Shown one piece after another: positions 1 to 8,201 of a DNA stretch of 64,000 nucleotides. How positions within the stretch are numbered: the first letter of the stretch is position 1; the number at the start of each line of letters is the position of its first letter. Position numbers and translations under genes: made by a program. The notes under the pieces are model-generated. The model worked only from the letters and a program-made list of their open reading frames with translations. It did not search any database and had not been told where the DNA came from. The DNA is from Vibrio hepatarius (GTDB taxonomy: Bacteria > Pseudomonadota > Gammaproteobacteria > Enterobacterales > Vibrionaceae), in contig NZ_JAHKPM010000021.1 in the NCBI RefSeq assembly GCF_018860525.1, forward strand, positions 56,031 to 120,030, given 5' to 3'.

Positions 1-141
1 CAAAGTCGTTTTTCCACAGCCACTTGCGCCAAGCAAACAAACTATCTCGCCATGCTTTACATCCAAGAATAAGGACTCCAGAACCGTCGTCTGAAGATCA
101 TATTTACAGGTTAAACTAGTGATAGATAATGCACTGCCCAT
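1..141 (-). CDS. fbpC: Iron(III) ABC transporter ATP-binding protein, N-terminal part only
   Basis: Only the first 47 codons are present; the gene runs off the left edge of the window. The translation begins MGSALSITSLTCKYDL and reaches a Walker A loop, GASGCGKT, typical of ABC ATPases. Its ATG shares one base with the fbpB stop codon (TGATG), which points to translational coupling in an fbpA-fbpB-fbpC order. By family knowledge FbpC is the cytoplasmic ATPase that powers Fe3+ import through FbpB. The function rests on the Walker A and on the neighbours; the signature motif and C-terminal regulatory domain lie outside the window. Confidence 0.85.
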   Translation of the reverse strand, partial: MGSALSITSLTCKYDLQTTVLESLFLDVKHGEIVCLLGASGCGKTTL

Positions 142-1766
142 CAATGTGTATGCTCCAGCGAACGGTTAACCAAAACAAGTGGAATCAATCCAACTAAGAC
201 CAATAATACCGCAGGTAATGCGGCCAACTCTAGTTGCTCATCGGAGGCAAAGTTATAAACATAAGTTGCCAGAGTTTCAAAATTGAAAGGTCGAAGTAAT
301 AAGGCTGCATTGAGCTCTTTCATCGATTCGATAAATACCAATAAACCAGCAATCAAAGCTCCACGGCGAATCAGAGGAAAATGGACACGCCACAGCATCT
401 GATTAGAATTGCAGCCCATAGTGCGTGATGCCATATCAAGTGAAGGGGGCACCCTATTAAGGCTGCTTTCAATACTACCGATCGCAACAGCAGAGAACCG
501 CACTGTTAGTGCAAAAATCAAGGCAAACATAGATCCTGAGAAGATGAGCCCAGGCTGTCCTAAGTTCATTATTTTAGCCGTATCATTCACAATATGATCC
601 ATAAATAAAACAGGCACCATAACGCCAATCGCCAAAACCGTTCCTGGAACAGCATATCCCATGGATGATAGGCGCATAACTGCCAAGCTTTTACCGTTAT
701 TGACCAAACGATGATAAAAGTTAACCACCACCGCAACAGAAACACCAATAAGAGCTGCCGAAAATGAAACGTATAAGCTATTAAAGGCATATTCGCGAAA
801 CTCTGGGGTCCAACTTTGGTGAAAATATTGATTGGCGTAGATGATCAATTGCAAAAGAGGTAAGAAGAAAGCTATAGCCACCAAACCCCAACACCAAGTC
901 AATGCCAACCACTTTTTCCAGCCCTGTAATTGATAACGAAAATCTTCACTGCTGTTAAATTGATTTTGGAATAGCTTTTGCTTCCGTCGACTATAACGTT
1001 CAGTGCTGAGCAGTAAAATAACGAATACCAACATAATTGCTGAAATCTTTGCAGCAGCAGTTAAGCTTGAATATCCTAACCAAGTGTCGTAGACAGCTGT
1101 TGTGAGTGTATTAACCGCAAAGTAACTCACGGTACCAAAATCACCTATGGTTTCCATAGCAACCAGCGATAGGCCAACCGCAATTGAAGGTCTAGCGAGT
1201 GGTAATGATATCCGGCGAAAACTTTCCCAAGGCGAACATTTGAGTAATCGAGCCGATTGCAATAAAGAGACATTTTGCTCCATAAAAGAAGCTCGACATA
1301 GTAAATAAACATAAGGGTATAATACTAATGCCAGAACAAAAGTCGCACCTGGCAGGGTCCTAATATCAGGAAACCAATAGTCCCCTATTCCCCATCCCAT
1401 AGTATTACGAAGAAATATTTGGACTGGCCCTGCAAAATCGAGCCAATCGGTGAAAATGTAACCAACAATATAGCTTGGCATCGCCAAAGGTAAAACCAAT
1501 GCCCACTGTAAAATACTCTCACTCGGTATACGACACATCGCCATTATCCAAGCTGAGGGGATCCCCAAAATAGCTGACAGAAACATAGTCCCTGCAGCCA
1601 AAACAACAGTGTTAAGCGTATACGTTGGCATCACTGTAGACATAAGGTGAGAGAAGAGTTCATCTGTCTCACCAATAGCGGTCATAAATATCGCCAAGAT
1701 CGGCAAAACCAGTAGCAGAGCTAGCATCCCACTACTGGTTTTCCACAAATATATTTTCTCTTTCAT
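141..1766 (-). CDS. fbpB: Iron(III) ABC transporter permease FbpB
   Basis: A 541-residue inner-membrane protein with many hydrophobic segments in two homologous halves, as in the fused FbpB/SfuB/HitB permeases. Each half carries an EAA-type loop that contacts the ATPase: around residues 171-192 (SARLLKCSPWESFRRISLPL) and again near residues 443-465 (ASRTMGCNSNQML). In the family it forms the channel through which Fe3+ delivered by periplasmic FbpA is moved into the cytoplasm. It sits between fbpA (138 bp upstream) and fbpC (one-base overlap). The length is normal for the fused family and there is no sign of damage. Confidence 0.93.
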   Translation of the reverse strand: MKEKIYLWKTSSGMLALLLVLPILAIFMTAIGETDELFSHLMSTVMPTYTLNTVVLAAGTMFLSAILGIPSAWIMAMCRIPSESILQWALVLPLAMPSYIVGYIFTDWLDFAGPVQIFLRNTMGWGIGDYWFPDIRTLPGATFVLALVLYPYVYLLCRASFMEQNVSLLQSARLLKCSPWESFRRISLPLARPSIAVGLSLVAMETIGDFGTVSYFAVNTLTTAVYDTWLGYSSLTAAAKISAIMLVFVILLLSTERYSRRKQKLFQNQFNSSEDFRYQLQGWKKWLALTWCWGLVAIAFFLPLLQLIIYANQYFHQSWTPEFREYAFNSLYVSFSAALIGVSVAVVVNFYHRLVNNGKSLAVMRLSSMGYAVPGTVLAIGVMVPVLFMDHIVNDTAKIMNLGQPGLIFSGSMFALIFALTVRFSAVAIGSIESSLNRVPPSLDMASRTMGCNSNQMLWRVHFPLIRRGALIAGLLVFIESMKELNAALLLRPFNFETLATYVYNFASDEQLELAALPAVLLVLVGLIPLVLVNRSLEHTH

Positions 1767-1828
1767 CGCCCAACAATCATAGATGCGTATATAGACAACG
1801 CACCTTTAACACGCTCAAAGGTATTTTA

Positions 1829-1865
1829 TACCCTTATATAATAGTAACCTCAAGTTACTCGGGTA
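1829..1865 (-). promoter_or_regulatory. Two-part hairpin in the fbpA-fbpB gap
   Basis: An inner stem AGTAAC/GTTACT (1843-1848 with 1854-1859) is nested in an outer TACCC/GGGTA pair (1829-1833 with 1861-1865). It lies about 40 bases after the fbpA stop. It lacks a clean U-run, so a partial terminator or an RNA-stabilising 3' end for the abundant fbpA message is more likely than a full terminator. This role is inferred. Confidence 0.4.
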
Positions 1866-1904
1866 AAGAATCATTTTAGGCTGAACAAAAGAAACGTTAC
1901 ATAT

Positions 1905-2924
1905 TTACAGATCAAACTTCACTTCATCTAGCAATTTGATAGCGGCAGCATGATGATCAGCGATTTCATCTAGAGGGATACTATCCGCTTTGAAGTCGCC
2001 CCAAGATGCAACGAGATCGGAACGCTTGACCCCATTTTTAACGGGATATTCATAATTAACTTCAGCATACATGCTCTGGGCTATGTCGCCAGATAAAAAC
2101 TCCATCAGTTTTAGAGCGTTGTCTTTGTTCGGTGAATACTTAGCCATCGCCATACCAGAAATATTCACATGTGTGCCAGTGGTTTTTTGATCGGGGAAGT
2201 TAATGTAGACAGCATCTGCCCAAGCTTTTTGCTCTTTATCATTGTACATTTTACCTAGGTAATAACTGTTACCTAAAGATACGTCACAAAGACCTTCTTT
2301 AATCGCTTTTACTTGAGCACGATCATTACCTTGAGGCTTGCGCGCTAGGTTCGCTTTGACACCCTCTAGCCACTTCTTAGTTTCAGTTTCACCTTGATGA
2401 GCAATCATCGATGAAACCAGTGAAATATTGTAAGGGTGCTTACCACTACGAGTACAAATTTTTCCTTTGAATTCAGGCTTAGCTAGATCTTCATACGTAA
2501 AGTCATCACCTAGTTTACCAATACGATCACGTGAAGAATAAACACTACGAGTTCGTGTCGTTAGTGCGAACCACCCATTATCTTCATCTTGGTATTGTGT
2601 TGGAATGTTCTTCTCAAGCACGTCACTCTTCACAGACTGAACCAAACCTTTCTCTGTTAGTTCGGCCAAACGGCTAATATCTACCGTTAAAATCACATCC
2701 GCTGGACTATACTCACCTTCTTGAGCCAACTTTTCCGCTAAACCTTTTTTAGCAAATTTAACGTTCACTTTTACACCCGTATCTTTAGTGAACTCGTTGA
2801 ACATAGGCTCAACTAGGAAAGGTTGACGGTATGAGTAGACGTTCACCTCTTCAGTCTCACTAGCCATTACTGTTGGTGCTAAAGTTACGCACGCCAAAGC
2901 CGAAAGAGTCAGCACTTTGTTCAT
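1905..2924 (-). CDS. fbpA: Periplasmic iron(III)-binding protein FbpA
   Basis: 339 residues with a clear signal peptide (MNKVLTLSALACVTLAPTVM, cleavage probably after A21). The mature protein is a class II periplasmic binding protein of the FbpA/FutA/IdiA type. The paired tyrosines that bind Fe3+ in this family are visible at Y221-Y222 in NSYYLGKM. It captures ferric iron in the periplasm and hands it to FbpB/FbpC, encoded just downstream. The start has a good ribosome-binding site (AAAGGA) eight bases upstream. A Fur-type operator overlaps the promoter, so iron repression is expected. Confidence 0.95.
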   Translation of the reverse strand: MNKVLTLSALACVTLAPTVMASETEEVNVYSYRQPFLVEPMFNEFTKDTGVKVNVKFAKKGLAEKLAQEGEYSPADVILTVDISRLAELTEKGLVQSVKSDVLEKNIPTQYQDEDNGWFALTTRTRSVYSSRDRIGKLGDDFTYEDLAKPEFKGKICTRSGKHPYNISLVSSMIAHQGETETKKWLEGVKANLARKPQGNDRAQVKAIKEGLCDVSLGNSYYLGKMYNDKEQKAWADAVYINFPDQKTTGTHVNISGMAMAKYSPNKDNALKLMEFLSGDIAQSMYAEVNYEYPVKNGVKRSDLVASWGDFKADSIPLDEIADHHAAAIKLLDEVKFDL

Positions 2925-2948
2925 TGGTTCAGTCCTTTAATTTCGTAA

Positions 2949-2999
2949 TGATAACGTTTATCAGTTGCGTTATTATATGTATCACGATTTAGAACTCAA
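2949..2999 (-). promoter_or_regulatory. fbpA promoter with Fur box
   Basis: On the minus strand TTGAGT (2994-2999) and TATAAT (2972-2977) are separated by 16 bases. Directly after the -10, at 2949-2963, is TGATAACGTTTATCA, a 7-1-7 inverted repeat that differs at two positions from the Fur core TGATAAT-N-ATTATCA. The box covers the likely transcription start, which is the usual geometry for Fur repression. Seen in the sequence; binding is inferred. Confidence 0.75.
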
Positions 3000-3012
3000 T
3001 CATTGAAACCAG

Positions 3013-3038
3013 AAAACCTGCCATTCGTGCCAGGTTTT
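3013..3038 (-). terminator. Terminator after amtB
   Basis: An 8-bp stem AAAACCTG/CAGGTTTT encloses a 10-base loop, and the T-run follows on the minus strand. It lies 30 bases after the amtB stop and before the fbpA promoter. The mirror-image A/T tails would also allow function on the plus strand. Confidence 0.6.
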
Positions 3039-3067
3039 TGAGTACTTTATTTGTAACATGTTATGAC

Positions 3068-4297
3068 TTATTTTAAGCTCACAAACTCTGGATAGGCCCC
3101 AACACCACAATCATGCAAATCCATACCCTCAAGTTCTTCCTCTTCAGATACGCGAATGCCAAGCGTTGCTTTGAGTATCGACCATACAACCAAACTACTC
3201 ACAAATACCCAAGTAAAAATGGTTACAGCACCAAAGAACTGTGTACCAAAACTTGCTTCACCATTACTCAACGGCACAATCATCAAACCAAAAAATCCAC
3301 ATATACCATGTACCGATATAGCGCCAACAGGATCATCGATCTTAAGTTTATCCAATGCAATGATGCTAAATACCACCAAAACACCGGAAACAGCACCAAT
3401 AACAACCGAATGCATCGAGGATGGGGACAAAGGATCTGCAGTAATAGCAACCAAACCAGCTAAAGCACCATTTAGAACCATAGTAAGATCCGCTTTTCCC
3501 CATGTTGTTTTACACACCAACAATGCCGAAAATGCACCTGCCGCCGCAGCAGCATTGGTATTTAGAAAAATTTTTCCAACCGCTGTCGCATTAGAAAAAT
3601 CCGACACCATCAGCTGAGAACCACCGTTGAACCCAAACCACCCAAACCATAAAATAAAAGTACCTAAGGTTGCCAGTGGCATATTTGAGCCAAGAATAGG
3701 ATAAATCTCACCATTTTTTCCATATTTTCCACGCCGCGCTCCAAGCAGTAACACCCCAGCGAAAGCTGCTGCTGCACCAGACATATGCACAATTCCTGAA
3801 CCAGCAAAATCACTAAATCCAGCTTGTGATAGGAAGCCTCCCCCCCAGGTCCAATACCCTCCCATTGGGTAAATAAAAGAGGTTAGCACCGCCGAAAAAA
3901 TCAGAAATGACCACAGCTTCATCCTTTCAGCAACAGCCCCTGAAACAACAGACATCGCCGTAGCAACAAACACAACTTGAAAGAAAAAGTCCGACTCTAA
4001 AGAATGGTCAGCTCCTATACTTTGCACTCCTATCAGAGCACCAATTGATGGAAGCCAACCACCTTCAGTATTATCGACATACATGATGTTATATCCAACA
4101 ACGAGATACGTAGTACAAGCAATTGCATAAAGGCATACGTTCTTAGTTAATATCTCAGTAGTATTTTTTGAGCGAACTAAGCCCGCTTCTAACATAGCAA
4201 AACCCGCTGCCATCCACATGACAAGCGCGCCCGAAATTAGAAAGAAAAAAGTATCCAGTGCATAACGTAGCTCTGCTACCGTAGATGTGAGTTCCAT
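3068..4297 (-). CDS. amtB: Ammonium transporter AmtB
   Basis: 409 residues from the chosen start MELTSTVAELRYAL. This ATG has a GGAG ribosome-binding site and begins 25 bases after the glnK stop; a longer frame upstream would overlap glnK. About eleven hydrophobic segments are visible. The two pore histidines of the Amt/Mep/Rh family appear in the IVHMSGAAAAF and SVHGICGFFG segments. AmtB is a trimeric inner-membrane channel for ammonium, blocked by non-uridylylated GlnK when nitrogen is plentiful. The glnK-amtB pairing and the sigma-54 promoter upstream of glnK fit nitrogen control. Confidence 0.95.
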   Translation of the reverse strand: MELTSTVAELRYALDTFFFLISGALVMWMAAGFAMLEAGLVRSKNTTEILTKNVCLYAIACTTYLVVGYNIMYVDNTEGGWLPSIGALIGVQSIGADHSLESDFFFQVVFVATAMSVVSGAVAERMKLWSFLIFSAVLTSFIYPMGGYWTWGGGFLSQAGFSDFAGSGIVHMSGAAAAFAGVLLLGARRGKYGKNGEIYPILGSNMPLATLGTFILWFGWFGFNGGSQLMVSDFSNATAVGKIFLNTNAAAAAGAFSALLVCKTTWGKADLTMVLNGALAGLVAITADPLSPSSMHSVVIGAVSGVLVVFSIIALDKLKIDDPVGAISVHGICGFFGLMIVPLSNGEASFGTQFFGAVTIFTWVFVSSLVVWSILKATLGIRVSEEEELEGMDLHDCGVGAYPEFVSLK

Positions 4298-4322
4298 TGT
4301 ATTTTCTCCATTCCTTGAATTC

Positions 4323-4670
<348 letters not shown>

Positions 4671-4699
4671 TCAAGCTGATATACCTTGTAATCAATAAT

Positions 4700-4714
4700 C
4701 CAAACAACATGCCA
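4700..4714 (-). promoter_or_regulatory. Sigma-54 promoter of glnK-amtB
   Basis: The minus strand reads TGGCATG-TTGT-TTGG, giving a -24 GG (4712-4713) and a -12 element (4700-4703) with the required 10-base spacing. The only notable departure from TGGCACG-N4-TTGC is GG instead of GC at -12. It lies about 40 bases before the glnK ATG. Confidence 0.75.
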
Positions 4715-4761
4715 AGTTATTAAGCTCTTAATATATAAATGATTTAAATTATAAGTAGGAC

Positions 4762-4794
4762 AAAAAAACAAAAGGCGCACCATTACAGTGCGCC
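4762..4794 (-). terminator. yacL terminator that also matches an NtrC site
   Basis: A perfect 7-bp stem (GGCGCAC 4774-4780, GTGCGCC 4788-4794) is followed on the minus strand by TTTTGTTTTTTT, a good intrinsic terminator 40 bases after yacL. The same bases, 4777-4791, read GCACC-N5-AGTGC; on the other strand GCACT-N5-GGTGC fits the NtrC core GCACY-N5-RGTGC. They lie roughly 95 bases upstream of the predicted sigma-54 start. Confidence 0.65.
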
Positions 4795-4833
4795 CTTTTC
4801 ACAATCATGAGGCAGAAATTAAATACCGTTTAT

Positions 4834-5205
4834 CTACCGAGACTGTAGGAAATCTTGCCATTGTTTAAACAAAGATGAGAAGTCTTGCAGACCACAAGAT
4901 GCTGTACTCTCACTGTTGTAATAATTCAGCTCACTGTCTTCCAGCAAAACGTCACCATGGCTCAAAACATTCTCCTGCACTGTCACTTCATCCCCTTGAA
5001 TAATGAGCGATATTTCACATCCTGCATACTTGTGCTCTAGCAGAGGGGAGTACTTTACAGCCTCTAACAACTCGTCCACTTGCTGTATTTTTTGCCTGTC
5101 TTTGCCAATTTCTTCTTCAAGCCAGCGGCCAAGGATTTCATGTCCCATACTAGGTTTAACATAGTATTTGCCCATGAGTGTGTTGCGGATAAATTCGAAT
5201 TCCAT
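4834..5205 (-). CDS. yacL: UPF0231 family protein YacL
   Basis: A small soluble protein of 123 residues matching the YacL/UPF0231 family (motifs SMGHE and LNYYNSES, with CGLQDF near the C-terminus). The family has no established function. The start MEFEFIRN is chosen because it aligns with the E. coli N-terminus MDYEFLRD and follows an AAGG ribosome-binding site; a longer frame begins at 5223. As in E. coli, it lies immediately downstream of acnB, separated by a strong terminator, so a functional tie to aconitase is possible but unproven. Confidence 0.8.
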   Translation of the reverse strand: MEFEFIRNTLMGKYYVKPSMGHEILGRWLEEEIGKDRQKIQQVDELLEAVKYSPLLEHKYAGCEISLIIQGDEVTVQENVLSHGDVLLEDSELNYYNSESTASCGLQDFSSLFKQWQDFLQSR

Positions 5206-5261
5206 CATTTCAGCCTTATACAAGTGTCACGCAGAGTATATAGACAGCGTTTATAAAGCTC

Positions 5262-5291
5262 AAAAAAAAGCGCCTGTCAGTAACAGGCGCT
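5262..5291 (-). terminator. Terminator after acnB
   Basis: Perfect 9-bp stem AGCGCCTGT/ACAGGCGCT (5269-5277 with 5283-5291), a 5-base loop, then eight Ts on the minus strand. A textbook intrinsic terminator. Confidence 0.9.
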
Positions 5292-5317
5292 CACAATGTT
5301 AGTACTGTTTTGGGTAA

Positions 5318-7915
5318 TTAAACAGGCTCTTGGAAGATGACTGTATCTGCTTTCTTAGTGTATTCTTCCATCTTGTGAAAGTTCAAGTAGCGATATGTAT
5401 CAGCTGCCGTCGCATCAATTTGCTTGGCATATTCTAGGTACTCATCCTTGGTTGGGATTTTTCCGAGAATTGCTCCAACCGCTGCCAACTCAGCAGAAGA
5501 TAAGTAGACATTGGCCCCATTACCAAGACGGTTAGGGAAGTTACGTGTAGACGTTGAGATCACTGTCGCTTTGTCCGCCACTCTTGCTTGGTTGCCCATA
5601 CACAGGGAGCACCCAGGAGTTTCAATACGAACCCCTGCACGTCCATAAATTCCGTAGTACCCCTCAGCGGTAAGCTGATCTCTATCCATTTTGGTTGGAG
5701 GTGCAACCCAAAGGCGGGTATCTAACTGACCACCAAACTGCTCCAATAATTTACCAGCTGCGCGGAAATGACCAATATTAGTCATACATGAGCCAATGAA
5801 TACCTCGTCAATTTTGGTATTTTGGACATCAGATAGTAAGCGAGCATCATCTGGATCATTTGGCGCACAAAGAATCGGCTCCGTAATCTCAGCCAAATCA
5901 ATGTCAATTACGTGTGCGTACTCAGCATCCGCATCCGCTTCCATGAGTTCAGGATTGGCTACCCACTCTTCCATCGCTGTGATGCGGCGCTCTATAGTAC
6001 GGCGATCGCCATAACCTTCAGAAATCATCCATTTCAGCATGACAATATTCGAGTTTAGATACTCTTCAATCGACTTCTGAGAGAGCTTGACTGTACAACC
6101 AGCAGCAGAACGCTCAGCTGACGCATCAGATAACTCAAATGCTTGCTCAACGGTTAAGTGTTCAACCCCTTCAATTTCTAGTACTCGACCTGAAAACTCA
6201 TTTATCTTACCTGCTTTTTCAACTGTAAGTAGGCCTTGCTTAATACCATAATATGGAATGGCATGTACAAGATCTCGCAGTGTAATTCCAGGCTGCATCT
6301 CGCCCTTAAAGCGAACCAAAATCGATTCAGGCATATCCAATGGCATGACGCCTGTAGCGGCGGCAAATGCAACCAAACCGGATCCTGCTGGGAAAGAAAT
6401 ACCCAGAGGGAAGCGAGTATGCGAGTCACCACCAGTTCCCACAGTATCCGGGAGAAGCATTCTGTTTAGCCAAGAGTGAATAACACCATCTCCAGGGCGC
6501 AAAGATACCCCACCACGGTTCATAATAAAATCTGGTAATGTATGATGAGTATTGACATCAACAGGCTTGGGATACGCAGAGGTATGACAGAATGATTGCA
6601 TGACCAAATCAGTTGAGAAACCTAAGCAGGCTAGATCTTTCAGTTCATCTCGCGTCATAGGGCCTGTAGTATCTTGAGAGCCTACAGTAGTCATTTTAGG
6701 CTCACAGTATGTACCAGGGCGAATACCGTCAACGCCACACGCCTTGCCAACCATTTTTTGAGCTAAAGAATACCCTTTACCCGAATCAGCAACAGCACCT
6801 GGTTTACGGAAAATATCTGAAGCTTCAAGGCCAAGCGATTGCCGCGCTTTGTCTGTCAAGCCACGCCCAATGATGAGCGGGATACGGCCGCCAGCACGGA
6901 CTTCATCAATAAGCACATCGGTTTTCAGACCAAACTCAGCTAAAGTGTCACCAGTCGCATGATTACATACTTTACCTTCGTATGGATAAACATCAATCAC
7001 ATCGCCCATGTTGAGTTCAGATACGTCAACTTCAATAGGTAAAGCTCCAGCATCTTCCATTGTATTGAAGAAGATAGGCGCTATTTTACCACCGAGAACA
7101 TATCCACCAGCACGCTTATTCGGCACATTAGGAATATCATCCCCCATAAACCACAACACTGAATTGGTTGCCGATTTACGTGACGATCCTGTTCCGACTA
7201 CATCTCCAACATATACCAACTGATGGCCCTTTTTCTTCAGTGTTTCAATCTGAGCTATTGGGCCGATACTTCCTAGTTGGTCTGGGATAATACCATCGCG
7301 CTCGTTTTTCAACATGGCGAGAGCATGAACAGGGATATCTGGTCGTGACCAAGCATCTGGAGCCGGTGAAAGGTCATCCGTATTCGTTTCACCTGTCACC
7401 TTAAAGACAGTTAGAGTAATTTTTTTATCTAACTCAGGCTTGGATAAAAACCATTCGGCATCAGCCCAAGACTGCATAATTTTCTTAGCATGCTCGTTAC
7501 CTGCTTTCGCTTTTTCTTCTACATCATAAAAAGCATCAAACATCAGTAAGGTGTGAGATAAAGCTTTTACTGCAATTGGAGCCAAAGCATCATCTTCAAT
7601 CAGTTCTACAAGGGGTGCTATGTTATAACCACCTTGCATTGTTCCCAGAAGCTGAGCTGCTTTTTCACGGCTAACTAGAGGGGATTTCACTTCACCTTTA
7701 GTCACCGCTGTGAGAAAACCAGCTTTGACATAGGCCGCCTCATCCACACCAGGAGGGATACGATTCTCAAGCAAGTCAAGAAGTACGGCTTCTTCACCTT
7801 GAGGGGGATTTTTCAGTAGTTCAACAAGACCAGCGACTTGTTCAGCGTCTAGTGGTTTCGGAACAACTCCTTCATCAGCACGCTCTGCGACGTGTTTACG
7901 GTAGGCTTCAAGCAC
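5318..7915 (-). CDS. acnB: Aconitate hydratase B
   Basis: 865 residues, the same length as E. coli AcnB and collinear with it. It interconverts citrate and isocitrate in the TCA cycle in the cytoplasm. The N-terminal HEAT-like region, the swivel domain ([16 protein letters not shown]) and the catalytic core are all present. The three cysteines that hold the 4Fe-4S cluster lie in [10 protein letters not shown] and in [10 protein letters not shown], near residues 710, 769 and 772. The start is a GTG with an AGAGG ribosome-binding site eight bases upstream. It appears monocistronic. Confidence 0.97.
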   Translation of the reverse strand: MLEAYRKHVAERADEGVVPKPLDAEQVAGLVELLKNPPQGEEAVLLDLLENRIPPGVDEAAYVKAGFLTAVTKGEVKSPLVSREKAAQLLGTMQGGYNIAPLVELIEDDALAPIAVKALSHTLLMFDAFYDVEEKAKAGNEHAKKIMQSWADAEWFLSKPELDKKITLTVFKVTGETNTDDLSPAPDAWSRPDIPVHALAMLKNERDGIIPDQLGSIGPIAQIETLKKKGHQLVYVGDVVGTGSSRKSATNSVLWFMGDDIPNVPNKRAGGYVLGGKIAPIFFNTMEDAGALPIEVDVSELNMGDVIDVYPYEGKVCNHATGDTLAEFGLKTDVLIDEVRAGGRIPLIIGRGLTDKARQSLGLEASDIFRKPGAVADSGKGYSLAQKMVGKACGVDGIRPGTYCEPKMTTVGSQDTTGPMTRDELKDLACLGFSTDLVMQSFCHTSAYPKPVDVNTHHTLPDFIMNRGGVSLRPGDGVIHSWLNRMLLPDTVGTGGDSHTRFPLGISFPAGSGLVAFAAATGVMPLDMPESILVRFKGEMQPGITLRDLVHAIPYYGIKQGLLTVEKAGKINEFSGRVLEIEGVEHLTVEQAFELSDASAERSAAGCTVKLSQKSIEEYLNSNIVMLKWMISEGYGDRRTIERRITAMEEWVANPELMEADADAEYAHVIDIDLAEITEPILCAPNDPDDARLLSDVQNTKIDEVFIGSCMTNIGHFRAAGKLLEQFGGQLDTRLWVAPPTKMDRDQLTAEGYYGIYGRAGVRIETPGCSLCMGNQARVADKATVISTSTRNFPNRLGNGANVYLSSAELAAVGAILGKIPTKDEYLEYAKQIDATAADTYRYLNFHKMEEYTKKADTVIFQEPV

Positions 7916-8201
7916 GACTTTTTCCTCTCATTGCGGTTCCTCCGTTATTATTACTATTATTCAAAAGTAACGAAGTGAACATCCTTGGAAACTTGGTTCT
8001 CACTAATAACATTATTATCTAAAAACTGTATTAAAGAGACCAAACTTTGGGCGCTAGGATAGCAAAATTAACGATAAATTAAAATCTCATCATCTTGACC
8101 AACATAGCAAGTTATAACTAAAGTCCTATGATTTTCTTTACTTTGTTTCCCTATTCGCACACTCTGTTAGTCAATAATTCATACTACTAATTATGGGATA
8201 A
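7916..8201. promoter_or_regulatory. acnB upstream region
   Basis: 286 bp between the end of the patatin-type gene and acnB, both on the minus strand. It should carry the acnB promoter; a weak candidate is TTGGTC-18-GATAAT on the minus strand around 8005-8035. A TAATTAT-GGG-ATAATTA inverted repeat at 8188-8204 overlaps the stop codon of the upstream gene but has no U-run. No open frame or RNA gene is evident. Confidence 0.35.

Noticed and set aside
3113..3617. Plus-strand open frames opposite amtB
   Set aside because: Overlapping frames without ribosome-binding sites; amtB on the other strand is complete and conserved.
6202..6479. Several short frames on both strands inside acnB
   Set aside because: All overlap continuous AcnB coding sequence that aligns along its whole length with the family.
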